Positions 10,098-19,361 of a DNA stretch of 64,000 nt are shown one piece after another; within the stretch, counting starts at the first letter, position 1, and each line of letters starts with the position of its first letter. The position numbers and the translations under genes were made by a program. This DNA is from Pseudohongiella sp. O18 (GTDB lineage Bacteria; Pseudomonadota; Gammaproteobacteria; Pseudomonadales; Pseudohongiellaceae). The stretch is taken from positions 1,369,445-1,433,444 of the forward strand of contig NZ_JAJSAR010000002.1 in assembly GCF_021729085.1 (NCBI RefSeq). Reading direction: 5' to 3'. A model generated the notes under the pieces. The model did not search any database. It was not told the origin of the DNA and saw only the letters and a program-made list of their open reading frames with translations.

Positions 10098-11966
10098 ATG
10101 ACCCGGCCCATGCTGGACACCCTGGCAGATATAATCGAATTCGAAAAACAACCCCTGGCTAAGCGCTTCCCGTTGACCAATGCCCTCGCCCTGATTGAGG
10201 AAAGCGCTGAAAAGTATGGCAGTGATCCTGTCATAGATTTCATCCTCACCGGACGTCGCGACGATCCGTCGGTCACCCTCAGCTACAATGACCTTCTAAG
10301 CCAGACCCGGAAAACGGCCAATCTGCTGGGCCATCTGGGCTTACAGGGAGATCAGGCGGTATCCATCATTCTGCCGACCCTGCCGCAGTCTCACCCACTG
10401 ATACTGGGAAGCCAGGTCGCGGGTATCGCCAACCCGATCAATCCACTGCTGGAGCCAGCCCATATCGCCGAGATCATACAGTCGGCAGGCGCCACCATGG
10501 TGGCATGCCTGGCCCCGTCACCACACAGCGATCTGTGGCAAAAGCTGAGCAGCATACTGCCATCTCTGCCTCAGGTGCACACGGTACTGGTGATTCACCA
10601 CCCGGGGCTGACCGACCCGCATGCCAGCACGGCCCTGCCCGGAAACGTCAAGACCATCGACTACAACAGCGCGGTTGCGGCGCAGCAGGGTGACTCACTG
10701 ACCCACGCCCGCAAGCTTGACAAAAACACCATCGCCGCCTGCTTCCACACCGGTGGCACGACTGGCAAGCCCAAAATAGCTCAGCTTACACATGGCAACA
10801 TGGCCTATCTGGGCCAGCTAGCCCGTGTCCTCAACGCCCATCTGGGAAGACAGACGGTACTGTGCGGTCTGCCGTTGTTTCATATCTTTGGCGTCATTAT
10901 TCTGGGTATCGGAGCGTTCTCGGCGGGTAATCGCATTGTGCTGATGACACCCTCTGGCTTTCGTAATCCCGAGGTAATCAAGAACCTCTGGCATCATGTC
11001 GCCCGATTCAAGGCCAACAGCTTCTCTGCCGTGCCAACTGTGCTCGCGGCGCTGTCGCAGATTCCCGTAGGCGACGAAGATATCAGCAGGCTGCGCCGCA
11101 TCAATTCCGGAGCCGCCCCGCTGTCACCCGCCTTCGAACAGCGCTTTGAAGAGAATTTCAATGTGATTGTCACCAATGGTTACGGCATGACCGAAACAAC
11201 ATCCCTGATCAGCCGTGCCCCGGATCAGCAGCCGCCCGGCAGTGTCGGGCTGCGCCTGCCCTATTCGCAAATTCGTATTGCACATCTGGACGGAGTCCAG
11301 GTCACGAAGGATTGTCCACTGGGAGAAAGCGGTGTGGTACTGGTCAAAGGCCCACAGGTGTTTGCTGGATACAAAAGCGAGGCGGATAACGCCGAAGCGT
11401 GGATTGATGGGGAGTGGTTCAACACTGGAGATCTGGGTTATCTGGACAAAGACGGCTTCCTTTACCTGACTGGACGCGCGAAAGACCTGATCATCCGCAG
11501 CGGGCACAACATCGACCCTGAGACCATCGAAGAACCACTGAATGGTCATCCCGATGTTGTCAGCGCTACCGCGATCGGTATGCCTGACCCGTATGCCGGT
11601 GAGTTGCCCATGGCATTTGTTGTACTGAAACCTGGCAGCGAGACAACAGCTGAAGAGCTGCTGACCTACAGCGAAGCTCATATTCAGGAGCGCGCCGCTA
11701 TCCCCAAACGCCTGGAAATCATTGAGGCCATGCCCATCACCGCCGTCGGCAAGATTTTTCGGCCCGCGTTACGGGAGAAGATTACTTCAATCGTGCTGAC
11801 CGAACACCTTGAGCGCGAAGGTATCAATGCCAGTGTCAGCGCGCGAATGGATGGCAAAAAAGGCATGCTGGCCAGCGTGACGCTCGATGACCGCACCCAG
11901 CAGCCAGCCGCACAGGCACTGCTCGAGACTTACAATGGCCTTCGGAGTGACTTCGCGAACACCTGA
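10098..11966 (+). CDS. AMP-dependent acyl-CoA synthetase / ligase
   Basis: A 622-residue member of the ANL superfamily, which activates a carboxylic acid to acyl-AMP and then acyl-CoA. Visible motifs in order: P-loop-like HTGGTTGKPK, adenine-binding GYGMTET, FNTGDLGYLDKDGFLYLTGR, hinge GRAKDLIIRSGHNI, and the C-terminal lysine motif AVGKIFR. The ATG at 10098 is preceded by GGAG about 11 nt upstream. The substrate is not readable; a medium- or long-chain fatty acid or aromatic acid is possible. Its stop codon abuts that of the convergent lipoprotein gene with no spacer. Confidence 0.9.
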   Translation: MTRPMLDTLADIIEFEKQPLAKRFPLTNALALIEESAEKYGSDPVIDFILTGRRDDPSVTLSYNDLLSQTRKTANLLGHLGLQGDQAVSIILPTLPQSHPLILGSQVAGIANPINPLLEPAHIAEIIQSAGATMVACLAPSPHSDLWQKLSSILPSLPQVHTVLVIHHPGLTDPHASTALPGNVKTIDYNSAVAAQQGDSLTHARKLDKNTIAACFHTGGTTGKPKIAQLTHGNMAYLGQLARVLNAHLGRQTVLCGLPLFHIFGVIILGIGAFSAGNRIVLMTPSGFRNPEVIKNLWHHVARFKANSFSAVPTVLAALSQIPVGDEDISRLRRINSGAAPLSPAFEQRFEENFNVIVTNGYGMTETTSLISRAPDQQPPGSVGLRLPYSQIRIAHLDGVQVTKDCPLGESGVVLVKGPQVFAGYKSEADNAEAWIDGEWFNTGDLGYLDKDGFLYLTGRAKDLIIRSGHNIDPETIEEPLNGHPDVVSATAIGMPDPYAGELPMAFVVLKPGSETTAEELLTYSEAHIQERAAIPKRLEIIEAMPITAVGKIFRPALREKITSIVLTEHLEREGINASVSARMDGKKGMLASVTLDDRTQQPAAQALLETYNGLRSDFANT

Positions 11967-13196
11967 TCAGTTGGCGACTTCGATGCGGATGCCGGCACTG
12001 CTCGAGCGCAAAATGGTGCGACCATCGAGGCGGCGCACCCGGCTCTGGGTTGACCGGTAGGTCTGATCCCCCAGCTCCAGGATGGCGGTTGCCAGCTGTA
12101 TCGCCTCTTCGGCCGTCTCCTCGTCACCCAGTTGCCGGTAGGTGCTGCCGAGTGCGAAATAGAAGTCTGGCTCCAGATCATTGCGCCGAATGGCGCGCTG
12201 AAAATGGGTCAGCGCCTGCTCGAAGTTCTCCTGCTCGAATGCAATATTCCCCTGCACGTAGTGAAAGTAGGGATTGCGCTGATTGTAGGCCTGCACTGCG
12301 CGCCGATACCGCTCGGCTTCATCCTCATTACCCTGCATGGAATAGAAACGGGCCAGGTTGTTGATGACACTGGCGCTGCTGCGATTCAGTGATGCTGCGC
12401 GCTGATAGCTGTATTCAGCGAGATCAAAGGCTTCCTGGCGGTTCAGAATACTGCCCAGGGTGTTCCAGGCGATATCCAGCTCCGGGTCAGTGACGATGGC
12501 GTAACGGCCATACTGCAGAGCCTGCTGCAGGTCGTTCTCCAGCAGACTCTCCACTGCCATATTGTTGAAGTACAGCGCCAGTGCCTCTTCATCGCTGACC
12601 TGCTGGGCGGTGTCGCGCTGCAAACGAATCTGCGGTGTAAAATCGACAATGTAGTGGTCATAAACACCCAGCCGACCCAGTGCATTAACGTGCTCACTGA
12701 GTATCAGAATCTCGCCCCGCCGGTCCCAGACCGGTCTGACCTGCACTGTCTGATAGCTCACCTGCAGACCAAAGTGCCGTGCCATGGTGATGTAAAGCCC
12801 AACCAGTGACAGGCAATTTGCGCGTCTCTCCTGAAAGGCCTGCGCAGCCGTCAGATTGGCTGCATCATCGTACTGGATATTCAGATACTCTGGGTCGAAC
12901 AGCAACTCCTGCAGGCGACTGACCAGATCCCAGCCCCTAAGCCTCTCGTCTACATGTTCATCGAGATAGGCCTGCAGCGCCGGGTCCATATCAAGCAGCC
13001 CCACTTCGGGCACATCCAGGGGTTGATCACCCAGAATGCGCCGCTCCAGTTGTGGATCGGGTTCGAAATCAGGATTGAGGTTGAATACCTGACAGGCAGC
13101 CAATGAGACAGCAAAACCTGCCATGGCAACAGATTTCAGGACGCGCCCGGTCAGCGCGGATGGACCTGGTAGTGACAACGATGCTAGCAACTTCAT
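11967..13196 (-). CDS. Lipoprotein with transglutaminase-like domain and TPR repeats
   Basis: A 409-residue protein beginning at the ATG at 13196 (strong GGGAGGAGA ribosome-binding site; an in-frame extension to 13250 is less likely). It has a lipoprotein signal ending SLAAC with Cys35. A transglutaminase-like core follows with the expected triad C128 (RANCLSLVG), H169 (SEHVNAL) and D185 (HYIVDFTP). From about residue 200 to the end there are several TPR-like helical pairs (YFNNMAVESLLENDLQQALQ and later repeats). It is probably tethered in the periplasm. The function is unknown: this fold includes peptidases as well as cross-linking enzymes. Confidence 0.75.
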   Translation of the reverse strand: MKLLASLSLPGPSALTGRVLKSVAMAGFAVSLAACQVFNLNPDFEPDPQLERRILGDQPLDVPEVGLLDMDPALQAYLDEHVDERLRGWDLVSRLQELLFDPEYLNIQYDDAANLTAAQAFQERRANCLSLVGLYITMARHFGLQVSYQTVQVRPVWDRRGEILILSEHVNALGRLGVYDHYIVDFTPQIRLQRDTAQQVSDEEALALYFNNMAVESLLENDLQQALQYGRYAIVTDPELDIAWNTLGSILNRQEAFDLAEYSYQRAASLNRSSASVINNLARFYSMQGNEDEAERYRRAVQAYNQRNPYFHYVQGNIAFEQENFEQALTHFQRAIRRNDLEPDFYFALGSTYRQLGDEETAEEAIQLATAILELGDQTYRSTQSRVRRLDGRTILRSSSAGIRIEVAN

Positions 13197-13244
13197 TCTC
13201 CTCCCGCCTCTCTCCCCAGAGAGCGGGTCGATGAAAACCGCCCC

Positions 13245-13267
13245 GGCCATGGCGTCCCGCCATGGCC
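13245..13267. terminator. Hairpin between ETF-QO and the lipoprotein gene
   Basis: GGCCATGGCG (13245-13254) and CGCCATGGCC (13258-13267) form a perfect 10-bp inverted repeat with a 3-nt loop. It lies about 90 nt downstream of the ETF-QO stop codon and upstream of the lipoprotein gene, both on the minus strand. There is no T-run, so it may be a terminator or only an RNA stem. Confidence 0.35.
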
Positions 13268-13360
13268 ATCCCCATAGTCAAGCGATTCTCGACGCTCTGA
13301 TATCAGACCGTCAATCCTGAAGTTTCATTCCAGCAAGCCTGGCGCAAGTGATGCGACGGC

Positions 13361-15025
13361 CTACATGTTTGGATAGCTTGGACCGCCGCTGCCCTCAGGG
13401 ACTACCCAGCGAATATTCTGCGCCGGATCCTTGATATCACAGGTCTTGCAGTGCACACAGTTCTGCGCGTTGATCTGGAAGCGGCGCGTACCATCGCTTT
13501 CCTCCAGAACTTCGTAGACACCGGCCGGGCAGTAGCGCTGCGCTGGTTCGTCATACAGCGGCAGATTGTGCTTGATTGGCACTTCCGGATCGATCAGCTG
13601 CAAATGGCAGGGCTGATCCTCTACATGGTTGGTATTCGAGAGAAACACGGAAGACAGCTTGTCGAAAGTGATCTGACCATCCGGCTTGGGATACTCAATC
13701 TTGCGGCACTGATCGGCTTTTTTCAGCTGGGCATAGTCCGGTGTCGTGTCATGGAAGGTCATCGGAAAATGACCAGCAAAAATATTGTGCTCGATGAAGG
13801 TCAGACTGCTTCCAATCCAGAAACCGAACTTGTGGAAACCAGCGCTGAAGTTACGGGCCTTGTGCAGTTCGTCGTGCAGACTGGACTTGCGGAAGCGTTC
13901 GCCGTATTCAGTCAGGTCCTGACCGGTTGCAACTTCATCCTGCTTGAGCGATTCCATGATCGATTCGGCGGCCAGCATGCCAGAACGCAAGGCTGTATGG
14001 CTGCCCTTGATTTTGGCAGCGTTAAGAGTGCCGGCATCACAGCCAATGATCAGACCACCCGGGAAGCTCATCTTTGGCAGCGAATTCAAACCACCCTTGT
14101 TGAGGGCACGCGCGCCGTAGCTGATGCGTTTGCCGCCTTCCAGGTACTGTTTGATGACAGGGTGAAGCTTGTACTTCTGAAACTCGTCATAGGGGCTGAT
14201 GTGCGGATTCTGATATCCGAGATCGACAATAAGACCCACATAAACCTGATTATTTTCCGCGTGATACAGGAAGCCGCCACTGGAACCAGCATAGCTGTCA
14301 CCGATCATCGGATAGCCGGCGGTGTGCACGACCAGCCCTTCCTTGTGTTTTTCCGGCGGAATTTCCCAGACTTCTTTTAGACCTATACCGTAATGCTGTG
14401 GATCGCTGTCCTTGTCCAGCTCAAATTTGGCGATCAACTCTTTGCCCAGGTGTCCCCGGCAGCCTTCTGCGAAAATTGTATACTTGGCGTGGAATTCAAA
14501 GCCGGGCTCGAAGGCGTCTTTCTTTTCGCCATTCGCGTCAACGCCCATGTCACCCGTGGCGACACCCTTCACCGAACCATCTTCATTGTAGAGAATTTCG
14601 GCAGCGGCAAATCCGGGAAACACCTCGGCGCCAAGCTCCATGGCCTGGTCAGCCAGCCAACGGCACAGATTACCCAGTGAAATGATGTAATTGCCGTGAT
14701 TGCGCATGGGTTTGGGCACAATCATGTCAGGAAAACGCACGGATTTCTCTGCTCCGGGCAGGTAATATATGTCATCGCCTGTGACGGCGGTATGCAAGGG
14801 CGCGCCTTTTTCCTTCCAGTCTGGAAACAGTTCAGTCAGTGCTGCAGGTTCGAAAACCGCACCTGACAGAATGTGAGCACCGACTTCAGAGCCCTTTTCC
14901 AGAACGCAAACCGATATCTCTTTCTCTGCTTCCTGTGCCAGTTGCAATAACCGGCAGGCAGTCGCCAGACCCGCAGGACCCGCTCCTACGATAACGACAT
15001 CGACTTCCATAGATTCGCGCTGCAT
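13361..15025 (-). CDS. etfD: Electron transfer flavoprotein-ubiquinone oxidoreductase
   Basis: A 554-residue membrane-associated flavoprotein that passes electrons from ETF (reduced by acyl-CoA dehydrogenases) to ubiquinone. FAD-binding VDVVIVGAGPAGLATACRL is at the N-terminus. The C-terminal 60 residues carry the [4Fe-4S] cysteines (YCPAGVYEV and NCVHCKTCDIKDP). GGAG lies upstream of the ATG at 15025. The gene links the acyl-CoA dehydrogenase and synthetase genes elsewhere in the window to respiration. etfAB are not present here. Confidence 0.96.
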   Translation of the reverse strand: MQRESMEVDVVIVGAGPAGLATACRLLQLAQEAEKEISVCVLEKGSEVGAHILSGAVFEPAALTELFPDWKEKGAPLHTAVTGDDIYYLPGAEKSVRFPDMIVPKPMRNHGNYIISLGNLCRWLADQAMELGAEVFPGFAAAEILYNEDGSVKGVATGDMGVDANGEKKDAFEPGFEFHAKYTIFAEGCRGHLGKELIAKFELDKDSDPQHYGIGLKEVWEIPPEKHKEGLVVHTAGYPMIGDSYAGSSGGFLYHAENNQVYVGLIVDLGYQNPHISPYDEFQKYKLHPVIKQYLEGGKRISYGARALNKGGLNSLPKMSFPGGLIIGCDAGTLNAAKIKGSHTALRSGMLAAESIMESLKQDEVATGQDLTEYGERFRKSSLHDELHKARNFSAGFHKFGFWIGSSLTFIEHNIFAGHFPMTFHDTTPDYAQLKKADQCRKIEYPKPDGQITFDKLSSVFLSNTNHVEDQPCHLQLIDPEVPIKHNLPLYDEPAQRYCPAGVYEVLEESDGTRRFQINAQNCVHCKTCDIKDPAQNIRWVVPEGSGGPSYPNM

Positions 15026-15091
15026 AAACTCACTCCCCCTGACTTTCGCGGCATTACGCGTGATGGCCCTTACATGGGCAGCGTATTATCC

Positions 15092-16006
15092 TTAATTCAA
15101 CCCTAAATCGCAAAGGCAGGCCTGTAGCGCCCCATGGATTTCCGGGTATTGAAATGTAAAACCGGCATGTTCGAGCCGTGCCGGCAAAACCTGCTGCCCT
15201 TTCAGCAGCAGCTGGTCACCCATCTCGCCAAACATCAGCAGTACCATGGCGGGAGGCTGGTGGAACACAGCTGGACGGCGCAGCAGATCCGACAGAGTAT
15301 CATTAAACTTACGGTTGCTGACCGGGTGCGGCGCTGTGACGTTAAATACACCTGTTTGCTCGTGGTCCTGCAGAACCCATTGCAGCGCATTTATCAGGTC
15401 AGTTCGATGAATCCAGGACAGCATCTGTTCACCGTGCCCCAGGCGACCACCCAACCAGAATCGATAAAACGGCAACAGACGCGCCAGCATACCGCCACCA
15501 GCTCCCAGTACCACACCAAAGCGCATCAGGCAGACTCTCACTCCCAGCGACTCCGCTTTGCGGGCTTCATCTTCCCAGCGCTTGCACAGCTCATGCGAGA
15601 ACCCACTGCCTCCACTGTCTCTTTCGGTCAGCGGTCGATCACGCTCGGTCCCGTAATACCCCACGGCGGAGGCGTTGATCAGACACTCGGGCTTGTGGTC
15701 GAGACGTTGAAGCAGCTGAATGACCTCTCGCGTTGTGTCCAGCCTGCTATTCATCAAAACCTTCTTCCGCGCAGCTGTCCAGCGTTTTGCCGCAATACCT
15801 TCTCCCGCCAGATTGATGACAGCGTCAAAGTGTTCGTCCTGCCCCAGCTCATCGAGGTTGCGAACCAGTTCCGGGCCAGCACCCAGTTTGACTCTGGCTG
15901 CCGCATAATCGCGCACCAGAATGGTCAGTGAGTGGCCCGCAGCAAGCAGTTCACGAACCAGCACCTGACCTATAAAACCAGTGCCGCCTGTCATCAGAAT
16001 CCGCAT
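15092..16006 (-). CDS. TIGR01777-type NAD(P)-binding epimerase (YfcH-like)
   Basis: A 304-residue extended-SDR protein. It begins MRILMTGGTGFIGQVLVREL (Rossmann G-x2-G-x2-G), has the INASAVGYYG motif around the active-site Tyr, and ends with a DUF1731-like region (MGDQLLLKGQQVLPARLEHAGF) typical of the YfcH/SDR39U1 group. Members lack a settled physiological substrate. It is 66 nt downstream of the ETF-QO start on the same strand. Confidence 0.9.
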   Translation of the reverse strand: MRILMTGGTGFIGQVLVRELLAAGHSLTILVRDYAAARVKLGAGPELVRNLDELGQDEHFDAVINLAGEGIAAKRWTAARKKVLMNSRLDTTREVIQLLQRLDHKPECLINASAVGYYGTERDRPLTERDSGGSGFSHELCKRWEDEARKAESLGVRVCLMRFGVVLGAGGGMLARLLPFYRFWLGGRLGHGEQMLSWIHRTDLINALQWVLQDHEQTGVFNVTAPHPVSNRKFNDTLSDLLRRPAVFHQPPAMVLLMFGEMGDQLLLKGQQVLPARLEHAGFTFQYPEIHGALQACLCDLGLN

Positions 16007-16114
16007 TCAAATTCCTCCGTTGCCGCCTCAGGCAGCTTGCCAGAATTATGCCCACATTATGGCAATTCGCCCTCAGAATCTCACAAATTGTCACAACAGT
16101 GCGATGCATTTTTT

Positions 16115-16134
16115 TGATAATATTCGGATTATTC
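16115..16134. promoter_or_regulatory. AT-rich inverted repeat upstream of the TonB-dependent receptor
   Basis: TGATAAT at 16115-16121 and ATTATTC at 16128-16134 form an imperfect inverted repeat (ATAAT-N6-ATTAT) about 65 nt before the receptor gene. The left arm matches a Fur half site; by hand count the whole 19-mer matches the E. coli Fur consensus at only about 10 positions. Weak but suitably placed. Confidence 0.25.
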
Positions 16135-16198
16135 TAAATTACACCCCGTAGATTCGATCCACGACTAACCCGAATAGCCGCATCTTTTTGGAGTATTC

Positions 16199-18361
16199 AT
16201 GACGCGCAAGATCATTATCTCGCCTCTAATTCGTGCCAGTGCACTCAGTCTGGTTGCATTCAGTCTGGGCGCGCTGGTTAACCTTGCCTACGCCACCGAA
16301 CAGAATCCAGATCTCGAAGCACAGGACGAATCGTCCACCGTTATTTACCCCGCCTCATTTTTTCAGCCCTACAATCCAGTGTCGGTCAACGACATGATAG
16401 ACCGGATACCCGGTGTAAGCATCAGTGGCAATTCCGGCGGCCGGGGTCTTGGCAGTGGCGGCGACCTGCTGATTAACGGTCAGCGTCTGGCTGGCAAGGA
16501 CAATTCTCCGAGAGATCAGCTTAGCCGTATTGCGGCACGTGAAGTAGAACGTATTGAAATTATTCGTGGCACCTCTGGCGAACTCGCGGTTCGTGGCTCT
16601 GGCCAGGTGGTCAACGTTGTTCTACAGGACAGTGGAGCGCGTGCTTCCACCTCCGTGGAGCTTAGTACTGATCGCCAGATTGACGGCTCTCTGCAGCCCG
16701 GCGGATCCATTTCACACAGCCGTCAAAGTGGCGGCCTCAGCGTCATGCTGAGCGCTGCAGCTGACCCGCAGTACTGGCATGAAGAGCGTCTAGAGCGCAG
16801 TTTTGCGCCAGACCTGACACCCACCCAGCTGATGGAAGAAGACAAAGTCCGTGATCGCATGCGTTATCAGACCAGCGCCATCATGGGCTACCAGCTGAAC
16901 CAGCACCGCATGCAGCTCAATGCGCTGTACGCCACCGCAGACCACCCCGTCGATGTGGACCGAAGTTATTTTGCCCCAGGCACCAATAATCAACTGACAC
17001 GCCTGGAGCGGGAGCAGTTCGACAACGTAAACAACAACTGGGAAGTCGGTGGCGACTACGAATATACCTTCGACGACGGTTCGCGTGCCCTGCTTCTGTT
17101 CATCGTGAACAGCGACACTAATGACTACACACGCAATCGATTTGACAACGACGCACCCGGCCAGATTGATGGCGAAGAACGCAAGACGCTGTTTATCGAC
17201 TCTGACCGACAGACTCAGGAACGCATTGTGCAGACAACCTACAACTGGGGTCTGACGGATACGCAGGACATGCAAGTGGGGGTTGAACGGGCTCAGACCA
17301 TTCTCGATTCAGCTCTGCTGATCGGTCGCGACAGCGGTTCTACGGCGCCATCACCAGAATTCGGGGGCCTGCGCCCGGCACTGGGTGTCTCCAACCTGGG
17401 GTCTACCGTCGAAGAAATGCGCTACGAGGGTTTTGCCGTTCACAACTGGACACTCAATGACCGTATGACACTGGAAAGCAGTGTTGAATATGAGACTTCT
17501 GAGATATCTCTGTCCGGCAGCGCCAGCAACTCGCGCGAGTTCAGTTTTATCAAGCCTTCTGTGGACTATCGTTTCAATATCACTGAGGCACTGCAGCTGC
17601 GTGCGACTGTTGGCAAGGAAGTGCAGCAGCTTAGTTTTGAGAATTTCTCGGCCACTGCCAACACCTCAGACAACGAGCAGGACGCCAATGCTGGCAACCC
17701 TGATCTGGTCCCGACCCAAGAGGTTCGCTATGAACTGACGCTTGAGTATCGCCTGCCCAATGAAACAGGCGTTGTCAGTTCACGCTTTTTCCTGAGAGAC
17801 CTGGAAGACCAGATCGGCCGTGTTGACGCGACCGTGAACCCCAGCTCGCCGATCTCTGCTGCCGGCAATATCGGTGACGCAAAACGTTGGGGTGTTTATC
17901 TCGATGGCAGCACACGGCTGAACATGCTGGGCCTGCCAGATGCGCTGATTTCCACCAGCCTGTATCTGTTTGACTCGGAAGTGACCGACGCATTGCTTGG
18001 CACGACAGAGCGCATCAATGGGCGCGGGCGTTTTCAGCTGGGATTCCAGCATGATGTTACACGCTGGAATTTCAATTACGGCTTTAATTACGGCATGCCA
18101 TTGAATGGCGGCAATCGCAATGTCGACATCAGCAGCATTGACTGGTCACACGATCCGACCAGCCTGACCATGTTTGTATCCACCGTGATGTTTGATGATG
18201 TAACGTTCCGTCTGGAATCTAACAACACACTGGGTGACGAATGGTGTCGTAACCGGGTTCGCTATGATGGTACGACAGCGTCCGGCCAGATCCGCGAACT
18301 TGAGGACGCCTGCTGGAGTGCTGGCCAGAAACTGGCGCTGAAGGTAAGAACAACGTTCTGA
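16199..18361 (+). CDS. TonB-dependent outer-membrane receptor
   Basis: A 720-residue protein with a Sec signal peptide (about residues 1-32, ending NLAYA). A short TVIYPASFF stretch could act as the TonB box. The plug domain has NDMIDRIPGVSISGN, the LLINGQRLAGKD strand and IEIIRGTSGELAVRGSGQV. The rest is a beta-barrel rich in alternating aromatic/polar strands, ending in the terminal aromatic pattern KLALKVRTTF required for outer-membrane insertion. The substrate is unknown; metal-chelate or oligosaccharide uptake is possible. It stands alone between an upstream inverted repeat and a downstream hairpin. Confidence 0.9.
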   Translation: MTRKIIISPLIRASALSLVAFSLGALVNLAYATEQNPDLEAQDESSTVIYPASFFQPYNPVSVNDMIDRIPGVSISGNSGGRGLGSGGDLLINGQRLAGKDNSPRDQLSRIAAREVERIEIIRGTSGELAVRGSGQVVNVVLQDSGARASTSVELSTDRQIDGSLQPGGSISHSRQSGGLSVMLSAAADPQYWHEERLERSFAPDLTPTQLMEEDKVRDRMRYQTSAIMGYQLNQHRMQLNALYATADHPVDVDRSYFAPGTNNQLTRLEREQFDNVNNNWEVGGDYEYTFDDGSRALLLFIVNSDTNDYTRNRFDNDAPGQIDGEERKTLFIDSDRQTQERIVQTTYNWGLTDTQDMQVGVERAQTILDSALLIGRDSGSTAPSPEFGGLRPALGVSNLGSTVEEMRYEGFAVHNWTLNDRMTLESSVEYETSEISLSGSASNSREFSFIKPSVDYRFNITEALQLRATVGKEVQQLSFENFSATANTSDNEQDANAGNPDLVPTQEVRYELTLEYRLPNETGVVSSRFFLRDLEDQIGRVDATVNPSSPISAAGNIGDAKRWGVYLDGSTRLNMLGLPDALISTSLYLFDSEVTDALLGTTERINGRGRFQLGFQHDVTRWNFNYGFNYGMPLNGGNRNVDISSIDWSHDPTSLTMFVSTVMFDDVTFRLESNNTLGDEWCRNRVRYDGTTASGQIRELEDACWSAGQKLALKVRTTF

Positions 18362-18366
18362 AGAAT

Positions 18367-18401
18367 GCTCCGGTTCTGATCCTGTGGTTCAGAACCGGAG
18401 C
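18367..18401. terminator. Hairpin after the TonB-dependent receptor
   Basis: GCTCCGGTTCTGA (18367-18379) pairs with TCAGAACCGGAGC (18389-18401), a perfect 13-bp stem with a 9-nt loop, starting 5 nt past the stop codon. It can serve both the receptor gene and the convergent methyltransferase gene, though a T-run is lacking. Confidence 0.65.
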
Positions 18402-18452
18402 AAGCAGACGGGCCTTGCGGCGCTGAACTCTCAGGTGCAGCGCCAAACCGAA

Positions 18453-19184
18453 TCAGGACTCTGGCTTGGAGAATACGAACATATGCTGCCAGGGCAAGAA
18501 GTCCAGCGTGTCGTCCCATTCCAGACCAAATACACTCATTTCCCGCACCACCTGCTCCACACTCATCTTGTGAAGTGGTCGAATTGGCACCGTATCGTCT
18601 TCCGCGCGATATTCAACCAGAAATACACGACCACCCGGACGCATGGCGTCATAAATAACCTGCATCATTTCAAACGGGTGCGAAAACTCATGGTAGGCGT
18701 CAACCAGTAGCACAGCATCTACACTATTGGGTTCCAGGCGCGGGTTATCCACTTCACCCAGTACCATTTCCACATTATCCAGCCCCGTTTCTGCCTTGCG
18801 CTGCTCGATAATGGCCAGCATTTCTGGCTGAATATCCACAGCGATCACCTTGCCCTGTGGTACCTGCTGTGCCATGCGGAAGGAAAAATATCCGGTGCCA
18901 GCGCCAATGTCTGCCACCACATCGTCGGGTTCCAGATTCATATTGGCGACCACTTCATCTGGCATTTCTTCGTGTGTGCGCTGGGTGCGCTCCAGCCAGC
19001 CGGCCCCTTGATGCCCCATCACACCGGAAATCTCGCGTCCCATGTAGAACTTGCCGATTCCGCCCTGGCTTCGGCCTGGATCGTGCTCATAACCCGGGTG
19101 TTCCGCTGACTGGGCTGACGCGGCAAGAAGGCCGGCAGCGATCAGCGCAAACATGCCCATCTGTCGCGCGATTAGTCTCTTCAT
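18453..19184 (-). CDS. Class I SAM-dependent methyltransferase with N-terminal signal peptide
   Basis: The start at 19184 (AGGAG at good spacing) gives a 243-residue protein with a Sec-type signal peptide: MKR, then a hydrophobic stretch to about residue 24, with a likely cut after AQSA. The mature part has the SAM-binding motif I VVADIGAGTGYFSF and the acidic loop VIAVDIQPEM, followed by VDAVLLVDAYHEF, as in class I methyltransferases. The frame is open upstream to 19289, but that extension would bury the signal. Exported methyltransferases are unusual because SAM is cytosolic. Family call firm; substrate unknown. Confidence 0.85.
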   Translation of the reverse strand: MKRLIARQMGMFALIAAGLLAASAQSAEHPGYEHDPGRSQGGIGKFYMGREISGVMGHQGAGWLERTQRTHEEMPDEVVANMNLEPDDVVADIGAGTGYFSFRMAQQVPQGKVIAVDIQPEMLAIIEQRKAETGLDNVEMVLGEVDNPRLEPNSVDAVLLVDAYHEFSHPFEMMQVIYDAMRPGGRVFLVEYRAEDDTVPIRPLHKMSVEQVVREMSVFGLEWDDTLDFLPWQHMFVFSKPES

Positions 19185-19361
19185 TTGCAATACTCCTGTG
19201 TGAACCGGACCCTGATTGTAATGCAATCGCCGGACTAACGCAGCCAGGACTCTGACGAGATACCGCACAGACAGCCATGGACTTGCCATGAAAGTCAGCT
19301 GTAAAATCGAGCGCTTGTCTTATGACCATTCGAGTCAACCACAGCCGAGGAAGAAGAAATC

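Noticed and set aside
13451-14680. Plus-strand ORFs of 309, 95 and 95 codons
   Set aside because: They are antisense to the clear ETF-QO gene, have no family signature and no promoter or ribosome-binding context; shadow frames.
15134-15931. Plus-strand ORF of 265 codons
   Set aside because: Antisense to the YfcH-like epimerase gene; no family signature.
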